From assembly GCA_963850765.1 (NCBI GenBank), contig CAWKMN010000003.1, positions 310,001 to 374,000 on the forward strand: 64,000 bases of DNA. Direction: 5' to 3'. Every line of letters starts with the position of its first letter. Position 1 is the stretch's first letter. Origin of the DNA: CAWKMN01 sp963850765 (GTDB lineage: Bacteria > Chloroflexota > Anaerolineae > Aggregatilineales > Aggregatilineaceae). Below are positions 17,899 through 35,628 of this stretch, in pieces. Made by a program: the position numbers and the translations under genes. A model generated the notes under the pieces. It was not told the origin of the DNA and ran no database searches. It saw only the letters and a list, made by a program, of their open reading frames with translations.

Positions 17899-19160
17899 TC
17901 AGTCGCCCGCTGTCAGGATCGCGGCGCGCTGCTCGTAGCTAACCAGCCGGTTGGTGAGCAGCAGCCCGATCACCCCGAAGACGAGCACTCCCCCCGCCGC
18001 AGCCGAGAAGTAAGCGCTGAAGTCGCGGCCATCGATCAGGCCGCCAAGAAGCTGCGCGTTGATGCCCACCGACAGGTCAAAACACAGATACAGCACGGCC
18101 GCACCCATACCGCGCAGGCTGGGCGGCAGCGCATCCTGCGAGACGGAATCCGCAATGGCATGGACAATCGCCCAGCCGACGGACAGAATCGCGATCGCGA
18201 TATAGGCGCTGGCGGTATTGTTGGCGCGGCTGAGCAGATACAGACCGCCCAGCGTGACGACCAGCCCCGGCACGGCAACCGGCAGGCGGCCCAGCCGATC
18301 GGATATGCCACCCGCCAGAGGCTCGACGACGGTATCGACCAGCGCCCAGATGCCCAGCCCCAGCCCGATCGCCACGGCCGACAGAGACTCGGCGCATCCG
18401 CAAAAAAATCCTTGCGTTCCGCCAGCAGGGGGTAAAAGGTATACATGGTCGCCAGAACTGCGCCCATGCCCACCAGTGTGATAATGCCGGCCCAACTGCC
18501 GCGCTCGTGCAGCGTCGCCAGCACGTCACCCCGTGCGCTTGACGCGGCACTGCGGCGCTCCGGGCGTGTATTAGGCAGGGCATAGGCCAGAGCGAGCGCA
18601 CCGGCGGCCAGGAACCCACACAGCACAAAAACCGCCTGGAAACTCACCGCGTTCTTCAGACCCTCCCCGATCATGGGGCTGATCACGCTGGCGATGGAGA
18701 ATGCCGCATTATAGAGTCCCATTGCTTCACCGCGCCGGATCGCCGGGGTCAGATCGGCGGCCAGGGCCTTGCCCGCCGTGGTGAAGACGGCCATGCTTGC
18801 CCCTGTCAACAGCCGTCCGGCGAGAAAAATCGGCAGGTTAACGCCCAGCACAGTCAACACGGCCCCGCCCACACCCATCCACGCGCCGATCATCATCACC
18901 AGACGCCGGCCGCGCCGATCCGAGAGCGCCCCGGCTGGAATCCGCAGGATCACCGAGGAAAACGCGAAGCTGAGCGTGGCCGTGCCCACCCAGTGTTCCG
19001 CGACGCCGAGCTCGTCGGTGATGTACAGCGGCATGATCGGGAGCAGCATGGTCAGGGCCATGGCGAACAGGGCCGTGGCGAGCAGCGTCAAATAAAACGC
19101 CCTGGGGAATGGAGGGCGCTCGGCACGTGCAGTGAGATGGGAGGGTGCCAGTTGTGTCAT
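17899..19160 (-). CDS. MFS transporter (frameshifted)
   Basis: Major facilitator superfamily efflux-type transporter with about 12 helices. The A-motif-like loop reads GALSDRRGRRLVMMIG between helices 2 and 3, and GGISDRLGRLPVAV appears in the second half. Near base 18390 the frame changes (offset equal to one missing or two extra bases), splitting it into N- and C-terminal halves. Joined length is about 420 residues. Starts at 19160 (MTQLAPSHL). Substrate unknown. Confidence 0.85.
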
Positions 19161-19204
19161 GGTGAATACCAAAAAATGTCGGGAGCGACCCGCCGGGGCA
19201 TTCT

Positions 19205-19226
19205 GGGCGGGTTCACACACCCGCCC
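19205..19226. terminator. GGGCGGGT hairpin downstream of the GNAT gene
   Basis: GGGCGGGT (19205-19212) pairs with ACCCGCCC (19219-19226). It lies after the GNAT stop on the minus strand. The stem belongs to the recurrent GGGCGGGTT repeat family, so it may be a repeat serving as a terminator. No strong T-run. Confidence 0.4.
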
Positions 19227-19264
19227 CTACCGAAATGATACGCCGCGTGCGTTCAGATGCCGGT

Positions 19265-19835
19265 TCAGTTGGTCTCGGCTTTCTGACGGCGATATTCAAA
19301 GGCCGGTTGGGTCAAAATCATGGTCTGGAACTGTCCGTTGGCCCAGATATGCTCGACCTCAAAGCCGACATTCATGCTCATGCGGATGGCAGCGGCGTTG
19401 TCGCGGCGCGTGTTCAGCCGGATCGCTTCGCACGTTCCTGACGCGAACAGCATGCCCGCGTAGGCTTCCAGCGCTTCGGTGCCGTAGCCGCGCCCCCAAA
19501 GCCGCGTCTCGCCAATCAGCAGGGCCACATCGACACTGCCGGGGCGGTCATCGCTGGCGATGTAAAACTCTCCTATGGGAGTCTCTTTGGCGTCGCGCAG
19601 GCAGATCACAAAATGGGAGGCGCACTGACGTCCATCGACATAACGCTGAAACCATTCCTCCATATCATGGTCGTCGTACTGCATCCCGGCGGAATTGCCG
19701 CCCGGCTCGGTTACGCTTGGATCATTCCACCACTTCTTGAGAAACGGAGCGTCGGCGCGGGTTGACGGACGAATCAACAGGTGCTCGCTCGTTACCTGTT
19801 GGGGAACAGGCACGAAACCGTTCATGCAATTGTTG

Positions 19836-19849
<14 letters not shown>
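19265..19849 (-). CDS. GNAT family N-acetyltransferase (RimJ/RimL-like)
   Basis: About 194 residues. The motif pattern SEHLLIRPSTRADAPFLKKW, GEFYIASDD, LIGETRLWGRGYGTEALEAY (acetyl-CoA pyrophosphate loop) and LNTRRDNAAAIRMSMNVGFE is typical of RimJ/RimL-type acetyltransferases. The start overlaps the end of lepA by 14 nt at the first ATG; ATGs at 19843 and 19825 are alternatives. Acceptor unknown. Confidence 0.85.
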
Positions 19850-21643
<1,794 letters not shown>

Positions 21644-21750
21644 GTAACTGTCGAGTCTCTGGCCAGACACGTAATGCCCGTATGCCCCTAGTATAGCCCA
21701 TGTGGATGAGGTTGGACAGCAATTCGGCCGGTGCTGGCCGAAAAACAGCC

Positions 21751-21779
21751 TTGCAGAGCCTAGTACGAACTACTATACT
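21751..21779 (+). promoter_or_regulatory. Predicted ftsY promoter
   Basis: -35 TTGCAG (21751-21756), 17-nt spacer, -10 TATACT (21774-21779), 48 nt before the ftsY GTG start. It lies in the divergent spacer with lepA. Confidence 0.6.
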
Positions 21780-21826
21780 CTGCCGTTGCACATTTTACGA
21801 TTTAAGTTTTCTGAGGACAAACGGGC

Positions 21827-22735
21827 GTGGCATCATTACGAGATGGAATGAAACGAACGCGGCAGTCGTTTTTCGGGCGGATTGCGCAGGCGTTCGGGGC
21901 ATCGGACATTGAAGAGGATACCTGGGACGATGTTGAGGCGCTGCTGGTGCAGGCCGATGTCGGCGTGCCCACCACGATGAAGCTGATCGAGACCATGCGC
22001 GGCCGCGTCATGCGGGAGCGTATCAACCGCCAGGAGCGGCTGATCGAGGCGCTGAAAGAGGAACTTCGCAAGCTGCTGCTGGAGCCGACGCCGCTGAACC
22101 TGAGCGGGCGGGAGCTGTCGGTGGTGCTGATCGCGGGAGTGAACGGGTCCGGCAAGACGACCTCGATCGGCAAGCTGGCGTACCGAATGCGCCTCAACGA
22201 TCGCAAGGTGATCATCGCGGCGGGCGATACGTTCCGCGCGGCGGCGATTGACCAGCTCAAGCTGTGGGGCGAGCGGGCCGAAGTGGCGGTGATCGCCGGG
22301 CTGCCGGGCAGCGATCCGGGGGCGGTGGTCTACGATGCGGTCAACGCGGCGCGGGCGCGCAAGGCCGAAGTGCTGATCGTGGACACGGCGGGGCGGCTGC
22401 ACAGTAATTTCAACCTGATGGCCGAGCTGGTCAAGATCCGCGACGTGCTGCGGAAAGTCGTGCCGGACGCGCCGCACGAGACGCTGCTGGTGCTGGATGG
22501 TACGACCGGCCAGAACGCGCTGACGCAGGCCAAGAAGTTTCAGGAAGCGATCGATATCACCGGCGTGATCGTCACGAAGCTGGACAGCTCCGCCAAAGGC
22601 GGGATGCTGTTCGCCATCCAGCAGGAATTGGGGCTGCCGGTGCATTATATCGGCATCGGGGAGACGCTGTACGATCTGGTGTTCTTCAACCCCTCGTCGT
22701 TTGTGGATAGTCTGTTTGAAAACGGGAATGAATAG
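21827..22735 (+). CDS. ftsY: Signal recognition particle receptor FtsY
   Basis: GTPase that docks the SRP-ribosome complex at the membrane. 302 residues containing the N domain (about 1-95) and G domain: [14 protein letters not shown] (P-loop), [27 protein letters not shown], and [13 protein letters not shown], ending in [21 protein letters not shown]. The acidic A domain found in E. coli FtsY is absent, as in many phyla. GTG start with TGAGGA upstream. The gene ends 13 nt before prfB. Confidence 0.95.
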   Translation: MASLRDGMKRTRQSFFGRIAQAFGASDIEEDTWDDVEALLVQADVGVPTTMKLIETMRGRVMRERINRQERLIEALKEELRKLLLEPTPLNLSGRELSVVLIAGVNGSGKTTSIGKLAYRMRLNDRKVIIAAGDTFRAAAIDQLKLWGERAEVAVIAGLPGSDPGAVVYDAVNAARARKAEVLIVDTAGRLHSNFNLMAELVKIRDVLRKVVPDAPHETLLVLDGTTGQNALTQAKKFQEAIDITGVIVTKLDSSAKGGMLFAIQQELGLPVHYIGIGETLYDLVFFNPSSFVDSLFENGNE

Positions 22736-22748
22736 TGAAGTCGGGACG

Positions 22749-23841
22749 ATGGAAGCATTGATCAGCCAGTTGAACGAGATCCGGCAGACAGTCGAAAACC
22801 TGATGGAGCGTCTTTGACGTCGCCCAGCAGATCGACGAGGCCAACGCGCTGGAGCAGGAGTCGGCCCAGCCGGGCTTCTGGGATGATCCCCAGGCGGCAC
22901 AGCGCGTGATGCGCCAGTTGGCGCGGTTGAGAGAGAACGTCGCCGTGTGGAATAGTACGCGGCAGCGCATCGAGGATGCGATTGAACTGGCGGAAATGGG
23001 CGACGATGCTATTGCGGGCGATCTCGCAACCGAAGCGGCGCAGCTCAGCGAGGCCGTCGCGCGGTTAGCCTTCCGCGCCAAGCTGAGCGGCAAATACGAT
23101 GAGGAAAGCGCCTATCTGGCGATCCACGCCGGGGCGGGCGGCACCGACGCTCAGGACTGGGCCGGCATGCTGCTGCGGATGTATCTGCGCTGGGCCGAGC
23201 GGCGCGGCTTCCGGGTCGAGGTGGTGTCCGAGATGCCCGGCGACGAGGCCGGCATCAAGAGCGCGACCCTGCTGATCGAGGGCGACTACGCGTATGGCTA
23301 CCTCAAGTCCGAGCGGGGCGTGCATCGATTGGTGCGGCTCAGCCCGTTCGACTCGAATCACCGGCGGCATACTTCGTTCACACTCGTGGAAGCATGGCCC
23401 GACGTGCAGGGCGGCATCGACATCGTGATCGAAGAAAAGGATATTCAGATCGATACCTACCGGAGCAGCGGGGCAGGGGGCCAGAACGTGCAGAAGAACG
23501 CCACGGCCATCCGCATCACGCACCTGCCGACCGGGATCGTCGTGACCTGCCAGAACGAGCGCAGCCAGATGCAGAACAAAGAGCGCGCCTTGCAGGTGCT
23601 CAAGACTCGCCTCCTGGATCTCGAACTGCGCAAGCAGGAAGAGGAGTTCGCGGAACTCAAGGGCGAGCACGTCAGCGCGGAGTGGGGCAACCAGATTCGC
23701 TCCTACGTGCTGCATCCGTACCAACTGGTGAAAGACCTGCGCACCAATCACGAGACGGGCAATACGCAGGGCGTTCTGGACGGCGACCTCGACGCGTTTA
23801 TGGAAGCGTATCTCGCCGCGCGCGTGGGGAACGGGGATTAA
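22749..23841 (+). CDS. prfB: Peptide chain release factor 2 (RF2), with programmed +1 frameshift
   Basis: Recognises UGA/UAA and releases the nascent chain. The 5' ORF of 22 codons ends in CTT TGA at 22812-22817. A +1 shift on CTT continues with DVAQQIDEANALEQE into the main frame. The main frame shows the RF2 SPF tripeptide in LSPFDSNHRRHTSF and the GGQ motif in SGAGGQNVQKNATAIRITH. Total about 363 residues, normal length. This is the classical autoregulatory frameshift, not a sequence error: low RF2 allows the shift at the UGA. Confidence 0.96.
22805..22818 (+). promoter_or_regulatory. RF2 recoding site
   Basis: Shine-Dalgarno-like GGAG (22805-22808), a 3-nt gap (CGT), the slippery CTT (22812-22814), the in-frame stop TGA (22815-22817), then C. 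This matches the known prfB layout of an SD element three bases before CUU UGA C. Confidence 0.93.
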
Positions 23842-23844
23842 GGG

Positions 23845-23985
23845 ATAAGCGGTTAGCCGTTAGCGGTTGGCTGTTGACTGTTGTCGGGGGCCAGGACACA
23901 AGATGTGCTGAATTCTCGTTTTTGTCTCTTGCTGTTCCTCTGATTTTCTCTGTGTGCTCTGTGCCCTCTGTGGTGAACCGGATTT
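23845..23985. repeat. GTTAGC and CACAGAG repeats after prfB
   Basis: GGTTAGCCGTTAGCGGTTGG (about 23851-23870) is followed by a single arm of the CACAGAG family in its reverse orientation (CTCTGTG...CCTCTGTGG, about 23947-23974). No gene. The strong ribosome binding site GAGGAGGGG of the next gene begins right after. Confidence 0.65.
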
Positions 23986-24010
23986 TTTCTGTGTTTTGAG
24001 GAGGGGAATT

Positions 24011-25102
24011 ATGCTTGATACGAATTGGCTTCGACGCGACGAGATCGAACGGCACAGCCTGGATATGCGGCAGTTCGTGGATTTTCGGCAGGTGACGCTG
24101 GCCGGCGGACAGCGCGCGGTCGAAGCATATAACGCGGCCGGTATCGCCTACACGGTGCTGCCGGATCGCGGGCTGGACATCTGGTCCGCGCACTATCGCG
24201 GCGTGCCGCTGACGTGGCTGGCGCACGGGTCGCCGTTTCTGCCCGGCCAGTTCGGAAGCTGGCTGCGCGAGTTTAACGGCGGTCTGCTCACCACCTGCGG
24301 CCTGACTCACACGGGACCCGGCAGCGCCAACCCGATCACCGACGGCGGGCGCGATCTGCACGGACTGTATTCGCGCTTGCAGGCGTATCAGGTTGGAACG
24401 CACGGCGGCTGGCAGGGTGATTCTTATGTTGCAGAGCTGTCTGGCATGGTGACGGAGAACAAGCTGTTCAGCGAACAGCTCCGGCTGGAACGAGTTTACC
24501 GGCTGTCGCACGATCAGCCCGTGATCGAATGGTCGGATCGCATCACCAACCTGGGCGATCAGCCATCACCGCTGATGGTGCTGTATCACATCAACCTGGG
24601 CTTTCCGCTCATCCGGGCGGGCACGGAACTCGCGACCGCATGGCAGGCGGTCTATCCGCGCGACGCGGCGGCACGCCCCGGCTTGGATCGCTGGCCGGTG
24701 TATGACGCGGCGATTCCCGGCTACGCGGAACAGGTGTTTTTCCATCACGTAAAGACGACCGGCGATGGCTGGACGACCACGGCCTTGCTGCAAGACACAT
24801 TCGGGCTGAAGTTCGAATATGATGCCCGCGCGCTGCCGTATCTGACGCAGTGGAAGAACGTCCGCCAGGGGATCTACGTGTGCGGTGTGGAGCCGGGGAA
24901 CTGCCTACCCGAAGGGCAGGTCGCCGCGCGCGAGCGGGGACGTCTCGTCATGCTGGAACCGGGCGAGGAACAGTCCTTCCAGGTGCGCCTGACGGTGCTG
25001 GATGGTGCGGCGGCGGTGCAGCAGTGCCGGAGCGAGATCGAGGTGCTGCGGGCATCCGGTGCGGCGGTGGACGGCTGCCGGCTGGATGATTACAGGGGCT
25101 GA
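24011..25102 (+). CDS. DUF4432 family aldose-epimerase-like protein
   Basis: 363 residues with the galactose-mutarotase-like beta-sandwich pattern: YTVLPDRGLDIWSAHYRGVP, LTTCGLTHTGPGSANPITDG, DLHGLYSRL, VLYHINLGFPL and GVEPGNCLPEG. These match DUF4432, related to aldose 1-epimerases, probably acting on a sugar or sugar acid in the cytoplasm. The ATG at 24011 has GAGGAGGGGAA 3-4 nt upstream. No sugar catabolic genes are adjacent, so the substrate is unknown. Confidence 0.85.
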   Translation: MLDTNWLRRDEIERHSLDMRQFVDFRQVTLAGGQRAVEAYNAAGIAYTVLPDRGLDIWSAHYRGVPLTWLAHGSPFLPGQFGSWLREFNGGLLTTCGLTHTGPGSANPITDGGRDLHGLYSRLQAYQVGTHGGWQGDSYVAELSGMVTENKLFSEQLRLERVYRLSHDQPVIEWSDRITNLGDQPSPLMVLYHINLGFPLIRAGTELATAWQAVYPRDAAARPGLDRWPVYDAAIPGYAEQVFFHHVKTTGDGWTTTALLQDTFGLKFEYDARALPYLTQWKNVRQGIYVCGVEPGNCLPEGQVAARERGRLVMLEPGEEQSFQVRLTVLDGAAAVQQCRSEIEVLRASGAAVDGCRLDDYRG

Positions 25103-25245
25103 ACCGCGCAGTCGCAGAGATTGCAGAGGAAAAGTAACCAATTGAAGGTCAGGGCGGGTTAACCAGCCCGCCCTATGAACCGGGGCCCACGGAGGCATTC
25201 TGCGGCGCAGCTTGCTGCAAATCGCGTCAGATTTCAAATAATCTA
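25103..25245. repeat. Spacer repeats before rpoC
   Basis: Contains an AACCGC...CGCAGAG-type degenerate repeat (about 25101-25130) and the hairpin GGGCGGGTTAACC...GCCCGCCC (about 25153-25174). The remainder of the 375-nt spacer holds the rpoC promoter and an untranslated leader of about 200 nt in which I see no clear structure. Confidence 0.55.
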
Positions 25246-25273
25246 TAGACATTTAGAAAAAATATGCTATAAT
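25246..25273 (+). promoter_or_regulatory. Predicted rpoC promoter
   Basis: -35 TAGACA (25246-25251), 16-nt spacer, consensus -10 TATAAT (25268-25273). The region is notably AT-rich. It lies about 200 nt before rpoC, giving rpoC its own transcript. Confidence 0.65.
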
Positions 25274-25477
25274 TACTCCTTGTCGAAAATAGCGGCAACT
25301 CAAAGCTATGTGGTGAGCGAACGTTGTCCTCTCGAACAGAGTAAACACAGCGGAAGCGCCGGAATGAATACTGACTCCTGCGCTGTTTTTGCTTGACACG
25401 GATTTTTGGCTTCTTCCACCTTCGGTTCATTGACTCCAGTTGGATAGCGTTGATCAACGCGCAGAGGAGGATACGCC

Positions 25478-30319
<4,842 letters not shown>

Positions 30320-30339
30320 CGCCGCATGATGAAGCGCCA

Positions 30340-30377
30340 CGAGCGAGTGAGGGGAACTTCACTCGCTCGTTTTGTTT
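30340..30377 (+). terminator. Rho-independent terminator of rpoC
   Basis: Perfect 11-bp stem CGAGCGAGTGA (30340-30350) and TCACTCGCTCG (30359-30369) with an 8-nt loop, followed by TTTTGTTT. It starts about 20 nt after the rpoC stop. Confidence 0.92.
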
Positions 30378-30399
30378 GGTGGGGAGGAACAGGGAAAGC

Positions 30400-30688
30400 A
30401 GTGCGCCCCAGAGGGCACAGAGGAGCTCTCGTAAATGATCAGAAAAAGAATGAACCGCAGATAGCGCAGAGATTCTTGAAGAGCAGAGAATCGTAGGGGT
30501 GGGTTAACAAACCCGCCCTGATTTCTAAGAGGGTGTTTGCCATGCCATTTTACCCCTCCCTAAATCCCTCCCCGTAAACGGAGAGGGACTTGCGGCGCTC
30601 CCATTTCTCCGCGTGCGGGGAGAAGGGGTGCCGACCAAAGGTCGGACGGGGGATAGGGGTAAAAAAGTGCCCGACACGCTCCAGCCGA
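30400..30688. repeat. Repeat-filled spacer with MITE-like element, copy B
   Basis: Degenerate CAGAG-type repeats (about 30400-30480), a GTAGGGGTGGGTTAAC hairpin (about 30494-30519), then a copy of the element seen at 1160-1315: arms AAGAGGGTGTTTGCC (from about 30527) and a diverged complement ending GACACGCTCC (about 30682), enclosing the CCCTCCCTAAATCCCTCCCC palindrome and a GACCAAAGGTC mini-hairpin. No gene is seen in 300 bp. Confidence 0.55.
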
Positions 30689-32128
30689 TCAGCTCTTGGG
30701 AATTCCGCGCAACTGCCGATAGACCGGGCGCGGATTCCACGCGCTGTCCAGAATGCCGTAGCCGGTCTGGGGATCCGACTGGTCCACCGCGCCGGTGAGC
30801 GTAGCGAAGTTCAGATTCCACAGGATCATCGGCCCCATATACGGGAGCTCCTGCGCCAGATAAAAGGCGCGGATCGTGTATTCGGCCTGCTGCTGCTCGC
30901 TGATGTGGCTGAAAAACGGCTGCTCGGGCGGGTCGGCGGGCTGCGATCCCTGGCCGTTCTGCGCGCGCAACCCTTCGAAGGTGGCCCAGCCGAACTCGGT
31001 GCCCCACAGCTGGGCGTCGCCGTGCCCGTTCTCGACCATGATTCGGTGGTATTCCTCGATGGTGTCGAGGAAAAAGAACTGCGGCTGGTCATCCCATCCC
31101 CGCGACTCGGCCGAACAGCAGTGCGCGTCGGGCGCGTTCGCCCAGCCATAGGGATGGATTCCCACGACCACTTCCTGCCCATACTCCGCCAGCCCGGCAT
31201 CATAAAGCTGCTGCATCCACACCCGGTCATCCGTCGATTCGTCGGAGTCGCCGGTTGGGGCGGGCGCGCCGGTGATGATCGTGATCTGCGGGGAATAGCC
31301 GCGTATCGCGTCATAGGCCGGGCGGAAATAGCGCATGTACTCACCGCCGGTCATGGGATAGCCATACCACTCGCGGAGGAGATTCGGCTCGTTCCAGACC
31401 TCCACCGCATCAATATAAGGCCGGCCGCTCGCGTCCATGCCGATCTGGTTCAGCATGCCGGACAGGAAGTTCGCCAGCGCTTGAGGATCATCGGGCGGGC
31501 CGTTTTCCTGCAGGGTGCCATCCGCGTCGGGCGTGCGCGACCAGCCGGGAGCTTTGGCCACGCTGACCATCACCCGCAGCCCGTTGTGGTGCGCATCCTG
31601 CACATAGAGACGCAGCAGGTAGAACAGCTCTGTATACTGGCCGGGCGCGGATTCCAGCAGCGACCAGTTGAACTGGAATTTGATCCACGCGACGTTTAGC
31701 TCGCGGACGTACTGGAGCACCTGGGCGAACTCGCTGTTGCTGATATGCGGGTGAATCTGGACGCCCATGAGGTCGCGTTTCATACCCGGCGCGGGCGTCG
31801 GGCTGGGGCCGGCGGTCGGCACTTCCGTCGGGATCTCGGTGGGCGGCAGGCGCGTTTCGGTCGGTACCAACGTGTGCCCGGGGCCGATGATCGGGCCGAA
31901 GGTCACGCCGGGCGCGGGGGTCGGCGTAATCCCCTGCGCGGGCTGTATGGGCGCGGCCTCAGACGTCGGTGCAGCGGTGATAATCGGGGCGGACACCACG
32001 ACGGTTTGGGCGGTGGGTGTGACGAAAATCTGGACGGGTTCGGGATCGGACCCGCAGGCGGCCAGCACGAGCATGGCAGCCAGGGCGATCACGGTCAAAC
32101 TCGTGAGCACTCGCAAGGGTGATTTCAT
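30689..32128 (-). CDS. Lipoprotein with TIM-barrel glycosidase-like domain
   Basis: About 479 residues. The signal peptide ends in the lipobox LAAC (Cys near residue 25), followed by a Thr/Pro-rich linker (to about residue 115). The catalytic domain looks like a clan GH-A glycosidase (GH39/GH5-like): IHPHISNSEF, AVEVWNEPNLLREW with the acid/base Glu after Asn, and LWGTEFGWATFEG with a likely nucleophile Glu. It should be anchored outside the membrane and act on a polysaccharide; substrate not predictable. The start at 32128 (MKSPLRVLTSL) is chosen for the signal peptide. Confidence 0.8.
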   Translation of the reverse strand: MKSPLRVLTSLTVIALAAMLVLAACGSDPEPVQIFVTPTAQTVVVSAPIITAAPTSEAAPIQPAQGITPTPAPGVTFGPIIGPGHTLVPTETRLPPTEIPTEVPTAGPSPTPAPGMKRDLMGVQIHPHISNSEFAQVLQYVRELNVAWIKFQFNWSLLESAPGQYTELFYLLRLYVQDAHHNGLRVMVSVAKAPGWSRTPDADGTLQENGPPDDPQALANFLSGMLNQIGMDASGRPYIDAVEVWNEPNLLREWYGYPMTGGEYMRYFRPAYDAIRGYSPQITIITGAPAPTGDSDESTDDRVWMQQLYDAGLAEYGQEVVVGIHPYGWANAPDAHCCSAESRGWDDQPQFFFLDTIEEYHRIMVENGHGDAQLWGTEFGWATFEGLRAQNGQGSQPADPPEQPFFSHISEQQQAEYTIRAFYLAQELPYMGPMILWNLNFATLTGAVDQSDPQTGYGILDSAWNPRPVYRQLRGIPKS

Positions 32129-32356
32129 AGGGGCTAGTCTAGCAGAAAGCGCCAGATGCGTCGATAAGGATTTGATGAGATTGCGCGATGCAGAATGCTT
32201 CCCGCGCGCCGACCGGGGCTTGACGGGGGATAGGGGTTTCCGCAAAAATAGGGCGGGTCGCGTCCGTGGCGGCCGGTCTTTCGACTAGCGGAGCGTGGCA
32301 GGATGGCGTATAATAGACAATTGGAACAGATGTTCGATGTTTCGCCTGAAAGGCAT

Positions 32357-32385
32357 TTGACACACGCCGGGGAATTTCTTTAAAC
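32357..32385 (+). promoter_or_regulatory. Predicted gyrA promoter
   Basis: -35 TTGACA (32357-32362, consensus), 17-nt spacer, weak -10 TTAAAC (32380-32385). A second TATAAT at about 32308-32313 lacks a good -35. The rest of the 338-nt spacer (32129-32466) shows no gene. Confidence 0.5.
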
Positions 32386-32466
32386 TACACGACAGCACAA
32401 CACGGTCATTGGTCAGGCCCGCAGCGGCTTGTGAAGGAATCTTTGAACGAAAGAGGCGACGTGAAT

Positions 32467-34994
<2,528 letters not shown>

Positions 34995-35003
34995 AACTTC
35001 CGC

Positions 35004-35032
35004 TTGACGCAGCGCGGCCTCACCCGTATACT
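35004..35032 (+). promoter_or_regulatory. Promoter of the fluoride-responsive crcB transcript
   Basis: -35 TTGACG (35004-35009), 17-nt spacer, -10 TATACT (35027-35032). The expected start of transcription, about 7 nt on, coincides with the first G of the riboswitch at 35039. Confidence 0.8.
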
Positions 35033-35038
35033 TTTCGC

Positions 35039-35086
35039 GGCGATGGAGTTCGCCCTTAACTGTCGGATTGGACAATGACTCCTACC
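35039..35086 (+). promoter_or_regulatory. Fluoride riboswitch (crcB motif)
   Basis: GGCGATGGAGTTCGCC (35039-35054), then TTAACTG, a small hairpin, AATGACTCCTAC at the 3' side. This matches the crcB RNA consensus (GGNGAUGGNGUUCNCC ... UGAUGGCUCCUAC) in sequence and spacing. It binds fluoride with Mg ions. The 3' part of the aptamer is also the left arm of the terminator that follows, so ligand binding should prevent termination and switch on crcB. Confidence 0.92.
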
Positions 35087-35112
35087 ACAACCATGCGGTA
35101 GGAGTCTTTCTG
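35077..35112 (+). terminator. Riboswitch-controlled terminator
   Basis: Perfect 10-bp stem GACTCCTACC (35077-35086) and GGTAGGAGTC (35097-35106), 10-nt loop, then TTTCTGT. It shares its left arm with the aptamer, the standard expression platform of a transcriptional ON switch. Confidence 0.88.
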
Positions 35113-35130
35113 TGCCAGGAGAAGACACGG

Positions 35131-35512
35131 ATGCTGCAACGACTGCTCCTTATTGGGCTGGCGGGGGCGCTGGGAACGCTGGCGCGCTATGGATTGGGCG
35201 GAATGGTCCAGCGTACATGGGGGCACTACGATCTCCCCTTGGGAACGCTGGTGGTCAATGTGCTGGGGTGTTTCTTGTTCGGCATGGTGTGGACGCTCTC
35301 CGATGAGCGGCTGCTGATCAGCGAGGATACGCGCATCATCATGCTGGGCGGGTTTATGGGCGCGTTCACTACGTTTTCGACGTTCATCTTCGATACGGGT
35401 GGTTTTTTGCGCGACGCAGCAGTATATGCTGGCGACGGGGAACATTCTGATCCAGACCGTCGTCGGGCTGCTGTCGTTTTTCGGCGGGATTGTGTTGGCG
35501 CGGTTGGGGTAA
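35131..35512 (+). CDS. crcB: Fluoride ion channel CrcB/FluC (one apparent frameshift)
   Basis: Exports toxic fluoride through a dual-topology dimer. Four membrane segments; GALGTLARYGLG, GTLVVNVLGCFLFG, and FMGAFTTFSTFIFDTGGFLRD are diagnostic, including the Phe-box/Thr-Phe-Ser stretch. An extra base near 35421 (GACGCAGCAGTAT) breaks the frame; corrected, the protein ends LSFFGGIVLARLG at 35512, giving 126 residues, normal length. The ATG has CCAGGAG 10 nt upstream. Controlled by the riboswitch just upstream. Confidence 0.93.
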
Positions 35513-35566
35513 ACGCCCTGACCGGCTGCGTATCGGGTTTGGCAACTATCCCAAAATCTGTTTCTG

Positions 35567-35596
35567 TGTCGGGGCGTATCGCAATACGCCCCGACA
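35567..35596. repeat. GGGGCGTAT hairpin between convergent genes
   Basis: TGTCGGGGCGTAT (35567-35579) pairs perfectly with ATACGCCCCGACA (35584-35596). It belongs to the same family as 9133-9163 and 48766-48793. It may act as a bidirectional terminator between crcB and corA. Confidence 0.6.
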
Positions 35597-35628
35597 AGAC
35601 ACGGGAACTTGCGGAGAGTTGTGCGCGA

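Noticed and set aside
22749..22817. Reading the prfB 5' ORF as a separate 22-residue peptide
   Set aside because: The CTT TGA C site, the SD-like GGAG and in-frame continuation identify the RF2 programmed frameshift.
32290..32320. Second gyrA promoter at TATAAT near 32308
   Set aside because: No -35-like hexamer lies 16-18 nt upstream; the TTGACA at 32357 is better placed despite a weaker -10.
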